Assembly: GCF_036324505.1 (NCBI RefSeq)
Contig: NC_086370.1
Coordinates: 11,890,512 to 11,954,511 of the forward strand
Direction: 5' to 3'
From: Eleginops maclovinus
Lineage: Eukaryota > Chordata > Actinopteri > Perciformes > Eleginopidae
DNA: 64,000 nt
Below the pieces are notes generated by a model. It worked only from the letters and a program-made list of their open reading frames with translations. It searched no databases and was not told the DNA's origin. A program made the translations under genes and the position numbers. Each line of letters opens with the position of its first letter. Position 1 is the first letter of the stretch. This document shows positions 13,545 through 26,100 of this stretch, one piece after another.

Positions 13545-13734
13545 GTCACTGTTGTGCCTTTAGTCCTGCAGACTGTGGATGTAGTGAACCAACGTGGACT
13601 TACCCTTTTTACGCACGAGGTTTACAGGAGTTACCACTTCTTATCCATTTTGCCCTCGGCTTCTTTCCCAATATAATCTTTTTCATTTGACTTTTGTCGG
13701 ATATCGACGAACACATCAAGACTGCCTTCGTCAG
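13545..13734 (+). other. thbs2: thbs2 exon 1 (5' UTR)
   Basis: Non-coding exon inferred between the TATA box and the donor TCAG|GTAAGT. The 5' edge is estimated from TATA spacing, so it is approximate; the 3' edge is precise. Confidence 0.6.
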
Positions 13735-14082
13735 GTAAGTTAAATTGACGACACTTTTGTCGTTGAACTTCATTATGTGGACTGATGGTTTACAGTTTAG
13801 GGGCAATTGAACATCGCTAAATAATTCATTGGGCTACCTGTTGGGAGAAAACACTTGAAGGAGAATTAAAGTGTTCCTCCGCAGGCTTCAGAGTTTGCGT
13901 GAGATGCTGTAAACGGTAAATTGCAGTTAGATATCCGGGATTTTTTTCTACTTCTGTTGTATCTGTTTCGCTTTGTTTTTTTGAAAGTATTAAATGAGAG
14001 GCTTCAGATGGACCCAATGTGTCGCCACAAAATACATGAAAACTATTAAGAATAACAAATATTTCTGTTTTGTTTTTTAAAG

Positions 14083-14154
14083 GAGAGATGATACTCAGGA
14101 GGAGTCTCTTCTTGCTGCTCCTATCATTTAATTTCCTCCACGCTTTACCTCAAG
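14083..14154 (+). CDS. thbs2: thbs2 exon 2: start codon and signal peptide
   Basis: Five UTR bases, then ATG at 14088. Residues 1-22: two Arg, a Leu/Phe-rich core and a likely cleavage after LHA. Donor AAG|GTAAGT; leaves one base. Confidence 0.93.
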
Positions 14155-17100
14155 GTAAGTGGAAAACTTTCAACTGTGATTTCAATGCTGACTTATAATA
14201 ATGATATTGACCTAAGCCAATGCTAGAAGCACAACCATCCATTCCAGTGAAGTTTTTAAGATCCTTTAAATATTTTTCAATGTGTAGACCATATGCCATT
14301 TTCTCTTGTTTTCAAGACATTATTTTATGAATATGTATTATTTTTACATAAACAGTCCCCTATGCATTTCTATTGGTCTAACTTGTAGATGGTGAGCAGG
14401 ACGATGAGACCTCATTCGACTTGTTTGAAATCACCCAAATTTCTCGCAAGACTCTGGGGGCCAAACAGTTTCGGGGCCAAGACTCAGATGCCCCAGCTTT
14501 CCGCTTTATCCGCTTCGACCACCTGCCCCCAGTGAGCCCCCCCATACTAAAACAAATACTACGTCAGATTCAAAACAATGAGGGCTTTGTGTTTGTGGCC
14601 AGCATCCGCCAGGACCGTGCCTCACGGGGCACCCTGATTGGTTTGGAGACCACTGATGGCAGGCGGCAGTTTGAGATTGTGTCCAACGGACGCGCCAACA
14701 CTCTGGACCTGGTGTACTGGGTGGATGGCTCCCAGAACGTGGTTTCATTTGAGGATGTGGACCTTTCTGACTCACAATGGAAGAATATCACACTTCATGT
14801 TCATGGGGAAAATGCAAACCTGTTTGTTGGCTGCAGCCTGGTAGACAGCTTCATCCTGGATGAGCCTTTCTACGAGCACCTGCAGGCTGAGGGAAGCCGC
14901 ATGTATGTTGCCAAGGGATCCACCCGGGAGAACCACTTCAGGGTAAGACTTTGGCTTATGGTCTGCTAGACAAGGATTTCCTAGCATCTGGAAACTCAAG
15001 TCTTTCTACTTCAGTCCTTTTGTGACTTTTCTGGCTGTACTGCGCCAGTTTAATGGCCTTACACTATTGTGTTACCTTTCATAAATTACAAGAAACTGTG
15101 GTCTTAACAAAGCCTGTAATAAAAGCTCATTTAAAACAACAGTTTCCAGAAGAAGAGACAAGCATATTCCCTCTATAAAGTTTGGCAGACTGGCTCAATG
15201 TTACCCTGGTCTTCTTGTGTGAAAAAGACTCCAAATTTAGACTCTAAATTGCCCCTGTCTGTAAAATTGAGTGTGACAAGGTCAAGAGGGAAAGTGTTTC
15301 TCTTTTCCCATTGCATGCTTGGGCAGTAGTAAGTGTTTTTTTTTAAAAGGGACATATATTTAATTCCTAAAATATGTCAAAATATGCAATAGAGACACAT
15401 ATTTTCTTTCCAAACAGGGCCTCCTGCAGAATGTGCGTTTTATCTTTGATACCACAGTGGAAGACATCCTGCTGAGCAGAGACTGCGAGGTCCTCAAACC
15501 AGGTGAGAGGGGACTTTTGTGTGTTGTTTTCTTTAATTAGTTTAAACCACTGTCACACAAAAGTTCCTGCCAAACTCATGCAGTGAGAGCTATTTATATT
15601 TGTGTGGTTTTCATAAGCCAAATGATGAGTCAAAATAATTATATTTCCTAACTGTTTGAAGCCCGATACCTTGCAGATGTGATCGGGAAACTCTTTCACA
15701 TGCGATCCTCAAGAGCATGGTATCTGTGTTTTGTTAAGAATAAACGAAAGCAACTTGCCAGACAAAACAGTTTAGCAAACTCAGTGACTCTCTTTGTTCA
15801 AATTTAGCTTTTTTTTGTCTTTTTCTTTCTTAAGTGGATCAAGAAAGCTTTGCTATGTGGCAGGATCCCCCATTATTACTTTGTGTTTACGGAAACAGCA
15901 GTGTCGATGCAGTGGCTTGAGGTCGATCAGTGTGTGTGGTGAACAAAAGGAGATACAGATGCTTACATTTATTTCCATTAGCATTGGACTTGGGATAATG
16001 CCTGGGAAAGAAAAGAGAAAGTGAATGCTATACTGCAGAGCAGGGTGCTTCCATTTCCAGCTGCAAACACACACAAACACACACACAATGAAGTCATGAA
16101 TTGGCTGATTAGGTAACTTTTCTCAGCTGAAGCTTTGCTTGCATGAGGAATAGTACCTCGGTGGAAACAGTGTCTTTAGTTTGGTGTGACAAAGCAAATC
16201 AATATGTAGTGTGCGTGTTTGTGCGTGACAAAGCCGTTCCATTTTTGATGCCACAAGCAGTGTTGAATTCTGACTGCAAGAGTTTATTTGTTTAACAAAA
16301 GTCACCAAGGCCTGGAACTTTTCTGCATGCTGGCTATTTACCAGTCAAGGTTCTGCCCTGGCAGCAATTCTAATGCCAAAAGTCACTCATAAACTCAAAC
16401 AACCCACACTCATAAAAACTGTCATGTTGGACATTAATGAGCAGTATTAAAACTACACAGCTCTCTGCTCTTTTTGAAATTCTTTCCTCAATCTACTTTG
16501 AAGAAAAAAAGAGAATGTCTATCAGGGAGAGAAGAATGTGTAAATGCTTTCACAGACGAGCTTGCGCACGTTCACACGCACACTCAGCGTGAAGCCCTCC
16601 TGAGATTTGAATGAATTTAGCAGACTGAAAGGGAAAGAAAACATAGCACTGGCTACAGTGGGACATCATTGAGCAATTTGGACGACTACTTGATTTAGAG
16701 TCCCCTGGTCTGCTATTAATCTTCACCAATTTACATTGTAAGATCCAAACCAGTTGCAGATATGTGCTGTGCTTTGGCTGAGTGACAGGTATTCCATGGA
16801 GCTTTGATATGTGTCTTGTGTGTTTGTTTTCAGCATCACACAGCCTCAAAGCCACAAAGCTCCCCGCTGACGTTAAGTGGTTTGAGATACAAATTAGCAA
16901 AATAAATTAAGTGAGTGTAAAAGACAGATACTCATAATTTCACATGGTTTAGTGCATATCCAACCTGCAAAAGATTCCCTGTCTTCTCTATGATTTGTAT
17001 TTTTGGCTGTCAGATTTGCAGATTGTCTGCTTCATCTCAAGGGATTTTCACACACTTTGAAGACGAGGGTATGTCTAGTGCCTGTGCTACGGATCAGCTG

Positions 17101-20100
17101 TAAGAAAAAGACCATGAGCTTCACAGGCTGCTTGTAAACCCATCTGTGTGGTCACTTGGTCTGTTAAGTTCATATAGGAAGTGTCCACTTCTATGAAAGA
17201 TCCAGAGGATTTATAACGATGTGGTTTCTCCTCACTACTCGAATACCACTATTTTTTGCTGTCATCTCTGGTGGACAGATTTACCGTCACTGTCTCAAAC
17301 AGATACATTTGTCAAATCAAACACACGCTGAGTGAGCATCTGTTTTGGAGAACATTGTAATTACCGCATTGTTCTGATCTTTTAGCCGGATACAACAAAA
17401 AACTGAAATCACTCTGTTCCCTAAACAAAGTCCTTGTGTTTCAATCATCATATCCCTCAAGTGTGTTTCCCATCACCAATGTTTGTCCTTCATTTGTCTC
17501 TTCATAGTCTCGATGTCTCTATTTTGCCCCCTCCAGATGATGCCAATATTGTGAGCGAGAGCGCAGAAATTGTAGATGTGAGTCCTTCCATCACCACAAA
17601 CATTATTGGTCAGAAGACAGACGATGTGGGTATAGATATGTGCGAGCGCTCCTGCGAGGAACTTAGTACCATGTTCCAGGAGCTCAACGGCCTGCGTGTT
17701 GTCGTCAGCAACCTTATTGATGGCTTGCAAAAAGTGGTAAGTAATAAAAGTGACATAGTGTAAATCATTGTGTTTGTGTTAGAAAAAGCTACTGCCTGAT
17801 TCACTGTGGTTAACATCCCAATTTCAGTGATGAATGGGAAAATCACCCAAACCTGTTTTTGTGTAAGGGAGGAAAATTTCACTGAATAATTGACATTTTA
17901 GGAAAAAAAACTATACAATCCTCACTGTGATAGCCAGAAAGTAACGTAAGTTGTTTGAATTAGGGTACTAGGTTTCCTACATTGGTTTGGAAGCAAACAC
18001 TAAGTAGCTGCAGGACTGTTTATAGAGTCGCCTGTGGTGGCTGAACCCGTGTGACTCCTGCTATCTGTGGCAGCGTGAGTCAGACAGATTTTATGACATG
18101 TTACATGTGGATATAGGAAGTGTTCCCCTGGCAGCGATGGGGTCCAGTCTAATGTCTGGCTGTGTTTAAACAGCCCATGTGTTTCCTCTGGGAGCCTCCC
18201 AGCAATAAGAGAGTCTAAGCATGAACCTTTGGAGAAAAAAAATGCGGCTGGGATGAGAAGGGTCCCTGAGGCTCTTCCAGATCGAGTGGTGTCTTAGATT
18301 CTAATGCTGCACGCTGCTGCCTCCTTTTTCCAACGGGAGGATGCTCATACACACCTTTGGCAGAAGTTTATTGACTGACAGCTCCCAAGTGTTCAGGACT
18401 CCAGCCAGGGATCCCCTGGTCTCCAACTGGGTTAGAGGTTACAATGTGCTCAACTACGCAGCACATTTTAAGGGGCAGTTTTCCTTGAAACTTTAGAGAA
18501 ATAGAGACATGTAGTTTGCAATTTTAAGTAATGAAAATCAAATTTAGAAATAAACATTTTCAGGTTAATAAAATGTAGTACCTTATTTGTGTAGATTACC
18601 TCATTGTGTTATTAAAACATTTTTCTTTCTGATCTTTGAGCTTTGTTTCCCTATTCAGCCAATCTAAAAGAAGGATGTCTCATAATAATATGAGGTTGTC
18701 GACCTCAATTCTGATTATGAACCGGAGAGGATTATACTGTATGTTGGAAGAATAGTTTAATTAAAAAAGCTACTGGTTGCTACATTGTCACTTAGTTATT
18801 ATCAATTCCATAGTTATGTTCATGCTTTAACTGGTTTTCAACACAAGTATTGTGTTAAGTGAGTAACAGTCTTTCTACTGGGGCATTATGCACGATTACT
18901 CTCTCCACCTGGTGAAGAGAACCACACACGTGCTCTCATGACAGAATCAGCTTGTCAGCAGGTGTATAGCTCTTTATGGAATGCAGCATACCTCTATCAT
19001 GTGTGCCCTAATCGTTTATGACTGATCTCCTCTCTGACTGCAAATATGTCTGTCTTTGTATGTTAAGACAGAGGAGAACACAGTCATGAAGGAGGCCCTT
19101 GGGAAGATGCATGAAAAAAAAGAGAAAAACATGTGCTGGCAGGATGGCCGCCTGTTCGAAGATAAGGAGGACTGGGTTGTAGACAGCTGCACCAAATGTA
19201 CCTGCCAGGTAGTGCCAAGTCATGTGTAAATATGGACATATTTACTGTGGATGTCAATGATCCTGATGTATGTATTCAATAATTCACAACAGGAGTCCAA
19301 GATCGTGTGCCACCAAATTACATGCCCCGCAGTGGCCTGTGCCAGCCCGTCATTTATGGACGGAGAGTGCTGCCCAGTGTGTTTGCGTAAGTATTCAGAT
19401 CCTCCCAATTGCCAAAGTTCCCAGCAGATAAACACAATTATTAGCACATAGAGTTTTCTGGGTCAATATCGCGTGAAAACAATATTCCACACATATAACG
19501 TTTTACCACAAAAGTGTTGCAGTCAGTTGGTTTATATGAGCGACCCACATATTTATGGGACAAAATATTAGTCACTCGGTGTGGCTGCTGTGGGATTTTC
19601 AAATGATGTCATGTGATAAACAGGCTGTCATAAATAATAAAAAAACAATGCAGTCATGATCCTTTGATGGTCATTTTATAATTCTGTTTAAACACTGAGG
19701 AGAGGGGGAGTGTTTGTTGTGCAAAAGAAAGTTGACTTTGTGCTTTTGTTTGTTCCAGCTGTAGACAGTGAGGATGGCTGGTCCCCCTGGTCAGAGTGGA
19801 CAGAGTGCACAGTCACCTGCGGGACAGGAACTCAACAGAGGGGTCGGTCATGTGATGCAACCAGCAACCCTTGCAGCGGAGCTTCTATTCAGACCCGCAA
19901 GTGTAGCCTGAGCAGATGCGACAGCCGTGGTAAGGATGTTGTTGAAACTGTTCTGCCACTCAGTTCTCATTTAAATACATGAAATTCATTAGCAACCAAA
20001 AGTGCTGTAGTGTTATCTTGATCAAAGTATGCTACCTTTGCCTAATTACAAGTAACAGTATGTGATTTGGGAGGGAGAAACATGCTGGAAACTGTGAAAA

Positions 20101-23100
20101 CCAGTTCCACATGATGATAGGATCCCTAAAAATGCAAAAACAATTGATCACCTCTGTTTCTTTTTCGGTCTGTTAAAAAAGGATCCAGTGAAGAGCTGGA
20201 TCTCATGATCTGGTTACTGGGTGTAGCCCCTCAAATTACATTCCAAATAAATCACTGAGAGGGTGTTCCACAGTGCTGTGACTCACCACTGCTTGCAAAA
20301 ATAATTAATATTAATTAATTGCATAATTAAATGGACAGTACTATATGAAGGCGGAAGCCGAAACATAAGACTTTTGTGTTTCATAAATTGTAGGATAAGC
20401 ATGTGTTATTGCTTGCAGCTTACATTACACTGCATCTGTGTGAGTGACTGAAACTACCCACTGGAAGTTAGTTTACTCACAATGACATAAATACTGGCGC
20501 AAGCATCATAGAACATCTTTGAAAGTGAGCCATCGTCGCCAGCATCACACATTGTTTACTTAAAGAAAATGTGGTGGCCATTTTCTTGGCTTTCTGCAAA
20601 TTATACACGTCTGTAGCTATTTCACTGAGTGGAAATCTAGAGGATAATATGTGACATGTGTTTCGTTGATCTCTGCATGATATGTTTGATACCCAGTTCG
20701 TCAGGACGGAGGATGGAGTTTGTGGTCCCCATGGTCGTCTTGCTCAGTGACCTGTGGAGAAGGACAGATCACCAGGATACGACACTGCAACGCTCCCGTG
20801 CCACAACTGGGGGGTACAGACTGTGAGGGAAATGGGAGAGAGACTCAGCGCTGCACGGCAGAGCCCTGTCCCAGTGAGTGTCTCAGCCTGTTGTTTTCAA
20901 AAGCAGCTTCTCCATTACAGCAGCATCCGTGTGAAAGAACCAGGCTTTCTTGACCCTTTTGGCTCCCCCAAGGCAATGTGCCCCATGTGTTGTGGACTGG
21001 CCTCCTGTCTGTCCTTCAGGAAATGTTGACTCAAATCAGCTCTGTATGTTTTCTCTTGTAGTATTAAGTTCCAGGCTTCAGACTCTCTGGGTTCTTTTTT
21101 TTTCAATTTGAGACTTTAAATGTTGATATTTGTATAACAAATACGTGTAGAATCAAATACTTGAAGGCAAAGAAATGAACTCCTTAACATGTATTTCCTT
21201 ATCTTTTTAGTTGACGGTGGTTGGGGTCCTTGGTCTCCATGGGCAACCTGTTCTTCAACATGTGGAGGGGGGATTAAAAGTCGGGCGCGTGTGTGCAACA
21301 GTCCTCAACCTCAGTATGGCGGCAAGAAATGTATTGGGGAGGCTGATGACAGTGACAGCTGTAACAAAAAACTGTGTCCTGTTGGTGAGCATTGGTCACT
21401 CTTAATTAACCATGCCATGTTCTTGCTCTAGGGGTGGCATAATTATATTGCACTGACTTACTATACCTGCTTAACACTACCATGTTTGATAATTGTCCTA
21501 CTAAGCATGTTTGCATGCTAACTCAGATCAGTATGCTGAACACAACCATATTAGCATCTCACTGTTGTTATGCACTCTTTAGCTTTAAGCTTAAAGCACC
21601 ACTGGACCTGTAGCATAGCTAGCATGTCTGTAGACTGTCTGGTGAACTTGTCTTGTTACTTTTAGATTATATTTCTGACAAATAGCAGGCTAAAAAAGAA
21701 AAAGCAGCTTTCTCAAGTATTTCTTGCAGAATAGCTAAAGCAGCCATGTTTTTGAAAGAGAAGTTGCTAAATAAATATATATACTTATATATATATATAT
21801 ATATATAAGTATAAATATTATATTATACGTGTCAATTTGAGTTAAAAACACATTTTAAAGTACATTATAAAGTTGTATCATTTGGAGACATACTATTCAA
21901 ATATGTCCAGCAATGTTTAAATCAATTTCCCTTGTTTGTGCCCATCTAAATCCTTTGCAGATGGCTGTCTGTCTAACCCTTGTTTTGGGGGAGTGGATTG
22001 CAACAGTTCTCCAGATGGATCTTGGGAGTGTGGCCCATGCCCTGCTGGTTTCCGTGGAAATGGTACCCACTGTGAAGACATCAATGAAGTAAAAACTCCT
22101 GTTTTTCTCATGTGCATGAACCAGACATGTATTTAAGACTGAATTTCACTGATTCTTTTCATTCCCTCTTACAGTGTGACATGGTCCCTGATGTTTGTTA
22201 CAAAGGCAGTGGAAGGCAGCGCTGTGTAAACACCGACCCAGGTTTCCACTGCCTGCCCTGTCCAAAGCGTTACAAGGGCACCCAGCCTTTCGGCATGGGT
22301 GTGGAGGCTGCAAAGAAGAACAAACAGGTGAGTGATAGTAATTCACATGCAGGGCCAATAACAAACTATCATTTGGATGCTATTCAAACAGGGGTAATAT
22401 TTGAAGTGAGAACAAACAATTGGGAAAAGAAAAATGTGGGCCTTTAGCTCCAGGCTAGGTTTTAAAAAGCAGCTGGTGGAATTTTTGTATGTCAGATCCA
22501 GATTTATGAATGATGGAAGAAGAACTCTGCATTTACAAGCCTAGTTTTTTTTCTATGCAAGTGTTTACACTTTGTTGGAAGGGAGGCCACCTCACCTTGA
22601 CCCAGTATCAGCGGGCAGAAGGAGATGGAGGACAGTTGGGAAACTTAAGAACAAACATATGTTACATATTTCTGTTACTTTCATTGTGAGATCAGAGGCA
22701 GATTGAAACTGTATTTTCTACTGTAGATGTTGAACAGATCATTGCTTCTATTAAAGCAAAACAATGTGAAACTATTCTTAACTGTGGCTTCCCTCACTAG
22801 ATCTTCAAAACAAGTTAGATTGACCACTACTGTCACACTTTTCTTCTCCTTTGTGATCACTGAATTCAGAAACTCCCGTGCTACTCTGACTGACCCATTC
22901 GTCAAAATCCCTCTTGGACCATTTTGTCCCTCTATGGCCTTTGCAGTTGCTTGTCTTTGATATGATGCCCCAATTTCATTAATTGATTTGGGGAAACAGG
23001 AATTGTCTCATCGCTTGTATTAAAGGGCTTTCATTTCACTGTTTTGATCAAAGGCCTGTCCTGCTGTCACTCTCTGCTCTATGAGTGGCATCCAGACTGC

Positions 23101-26100
23101 GTTCATGCTCCTACTCTGGTAATGAGTGGCAGCTGTGAATACCTTGTGCTGCAATAAAGGAGCAACAGTGGGTCATAGTGGGACATGATGCATTAAGTGG
23201 GATTTCATGGACTCATGGCCCAGAAAACCCACGCAATCTGGCAAAATTCTCTCCTTTTGATTCAGATTAGCCCTCTCTTTGGAGTAGCTTCGAAAAGGAA
23301 ACCTTCAGGAAGTAGCCGTAAGTTAAGTAATCGGTAACCGGCCCTTTTTTCTCCTCAGGTGTGTGAGCCAGAGAACCCATGCAAGGATAAAACTCACAAC
23401 TGTCACAAATATGCTGAATGCATCTACATCAGCCACTTCAGTGACCCTATGTACAAGTGTGAGTGCAGGACTGGTTACGCTGGTGACGGTTTCCTTTGTG
23501 GAGAAGACTCAGACTTGGATGGCTGGCCCAATCAGAACCTTGTGTGTGGTGCCAACGCCACCTATCACTGCAAGAAGGTATGTTATTGTACTCTATTACC
23601 TTATTTGGTGTAGTCGTTGCTGCAGTTATTATAAACTATGGTATTTGTGTCCTATTACTTTAGGATAACTGCCCTAGCCTTCCCAACTCTGGACAAGAAG
23701 ACTTTGACAAAGACGGTCAAGGAGATGCTTGTGACAAGGATGACGACAATGATGGGATTCTCGACGAAAGGGTACAAGAGTTTTTAGCAAATCTTCTGTA
23801 ATTACATTCATGATAATCTAAGTATTCCCTAACAACTACTGTTATTTCCCCCACAGGACAACTGCCCCTTACTTTACAACCCTCGGCAGTTTGACTTTGA
23901 CAAGGATGAAGTTGGCGACCGCTGCGACAATTGTCCTTATGAGCACAACCCTGCTCAAATAGACACCGACCACAACGGAGAAGGGGATGCCTGCGCCATA
24001 GACATTGATGGAGATGGTATAATGGCCAAACCTTAATAGATAAAACCACTCCAGCAGGCAGCTTATTATTATATTTATACCTTAAATTCTCAATAAAATT
24101 GCCCTTTTTCCTCAGAAATTCTGAATGAGGGTGACAACTGCCCCTATGTGTACAACACTGACCAGAAGGACACTGACATGGATGGAGTTGGTGACCAGTG
24201 TGACAACTGTCCATTATTACACAACCCCGACCAGGTGACATACCACACTGCATGTCATTTTACATTACAGTAGTTGTAGGAAGTGTTAACCTCTGTCTGT
24301 TTTAATCCGACAGACTGACGTGGACAATGACTTGGTTGGAGATCAGTGTGACAATAACCAGGACATCGATGAAGACGGCCATCAAAACAACCTGGACAAC
24401 TGTCCCTACGTAGCCAACGCCAACCAGGTGGACCATGACAAGGATGGCAAAGGAGATGCTTGTGACTATGATGATGATGATGATGGTATACCTGACGAAA
24501 AGGACAACTGCAGACTGACACCCAACGAAGACCAGCTGGACTCTGATGGTGAGGATTTAACATTTAAAGCGTTAAAAGGTAGACATCTCCACTGCCAATA
24601 TCTCAGTATGAAGCAACTCACAACAAAATATTTACCATTGATAAATATCACTCAAGTTACCTACAGCAGTGTTATTTTGCTGCATGCTATTTTCCAACTA
24701 GGGAACTTCATTAACTTATTTGTTGATTTCTTGCAAACATTATTTTATTAAAACTGACATGAAGATACATTTGGACATATAGGGACTAACAGTTGATTGA
24801 CAAAATAATCTCAACTCAAGGTCTCCCTAGTAGAAGTTGAAGCTTCAGCTGCACTCAGACTTTGTACTCATTACTCTGTGACTCCATCCCCTTTAACTCA
24901 GTATGCAGTCCCACAGATGTTTTCACAGTCAGCAATTAGCTCTACTGCAGCAGGTGTGAAATATGGTGGCTGTGGAAAAAGTCAACGGTCGGCTTGGCAC
25001 AATTGATGTCATTCTGCATGACTTCAGTGAGCCGCCCAGCAGGGCACACGCCAGGCTGTGAAGTTTTTATTTCCCTCAGGCTTCGCTAGTGATTATTCCA
25101 CAGTGCCCAATTTAAAAAGGGTTACCTGGAGTTTGTACAGCTGTCTGTAACCAAAAACAGACCGCGAAGGAGGAAGCCCCTGGACACTGACGCTTTCACA
25201 GCTCGTCAGATAGTGTTTATTTGATAGGATCGTTTTGGCCCATGTGCAATAACAAAGCTGATGACAGAAAGCAGCTAGCTACTTCCACTCTGTGGCCTTC
25301 ATTAGCCACTGGTGTCCTTTCCACTGTTTGGTCCTGGCCTTTAATAGACTCATATAACAGTGGAAGTAATTCCAAGTGTCAGTGGAAGCTGTCTCAGCAT
25401 GAAAAGACGGCTGATTTTCCTTATTGGACTTGGCCAAGGTATTAAAGCCAGCTTCCTGGGAGGAATTGCTTTCCCCCCCATTCATTTTTATATTAACTTG
25501 AAGGATCTTCTCAGTTCTCTGAGAAGTGGGAATTTTGTTATGATACTCACATAGACTGCCATAGAGATTTTCCCATCTCTGAAAAAATAGGAAAAAAGGT
25601 CATTTAAATCGTGTATGTCTAAATTAAATTGGGTCAAACTAATACATTTGATCTGTTTTTCTTGAGCAGGCGATGGAAGAGGGGATGCCTGCAAAGATGA
25701 CTTTGACAACGACAGTATTCCAGATATTCTTGACGTGTGTCCGGAGAACAATGCCATCAGTGTCACAGACTTCAGAAAGTTCCAGATGGTCCACTTGGAT
25801 CCTAAGGGAACCACTCAAATTGATCCCAACTGGGTGGTCAGACATCAGGGCAAAGAGCTGGTCCAGACTGCCAACTCCGACCCGGGCATTGCAGTCGGTG
25901 AGCAGCGTGCAAATTTAATGGGCTGCTCTTTGAATCTCTGTTTGACTTCACAGCTGTAATATTTGGCACGTTTCTGTCACACCATCACAGGTTTTGATGA
26001 GTTCAATGCTGTGGACTTCAGCGGAACGATGTACGTGAACACGGACAGAGATGATGACTATGCAGGTTTTGTGTTCGGCTACCAGTCGAGTGGGCGCTTT

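Noticed and set aside
14506..14999. Minus-strand frames across thbs2 exon 3
   Set aside because: Shadows of the N-terminal domain exon, which is strongly supported on the plus strand.
16550..16900. 116-codon minus-strand frame inside thbs2 intron 4
   Set aside because: No family resemblance and no splice or promoter signals; probably chance.
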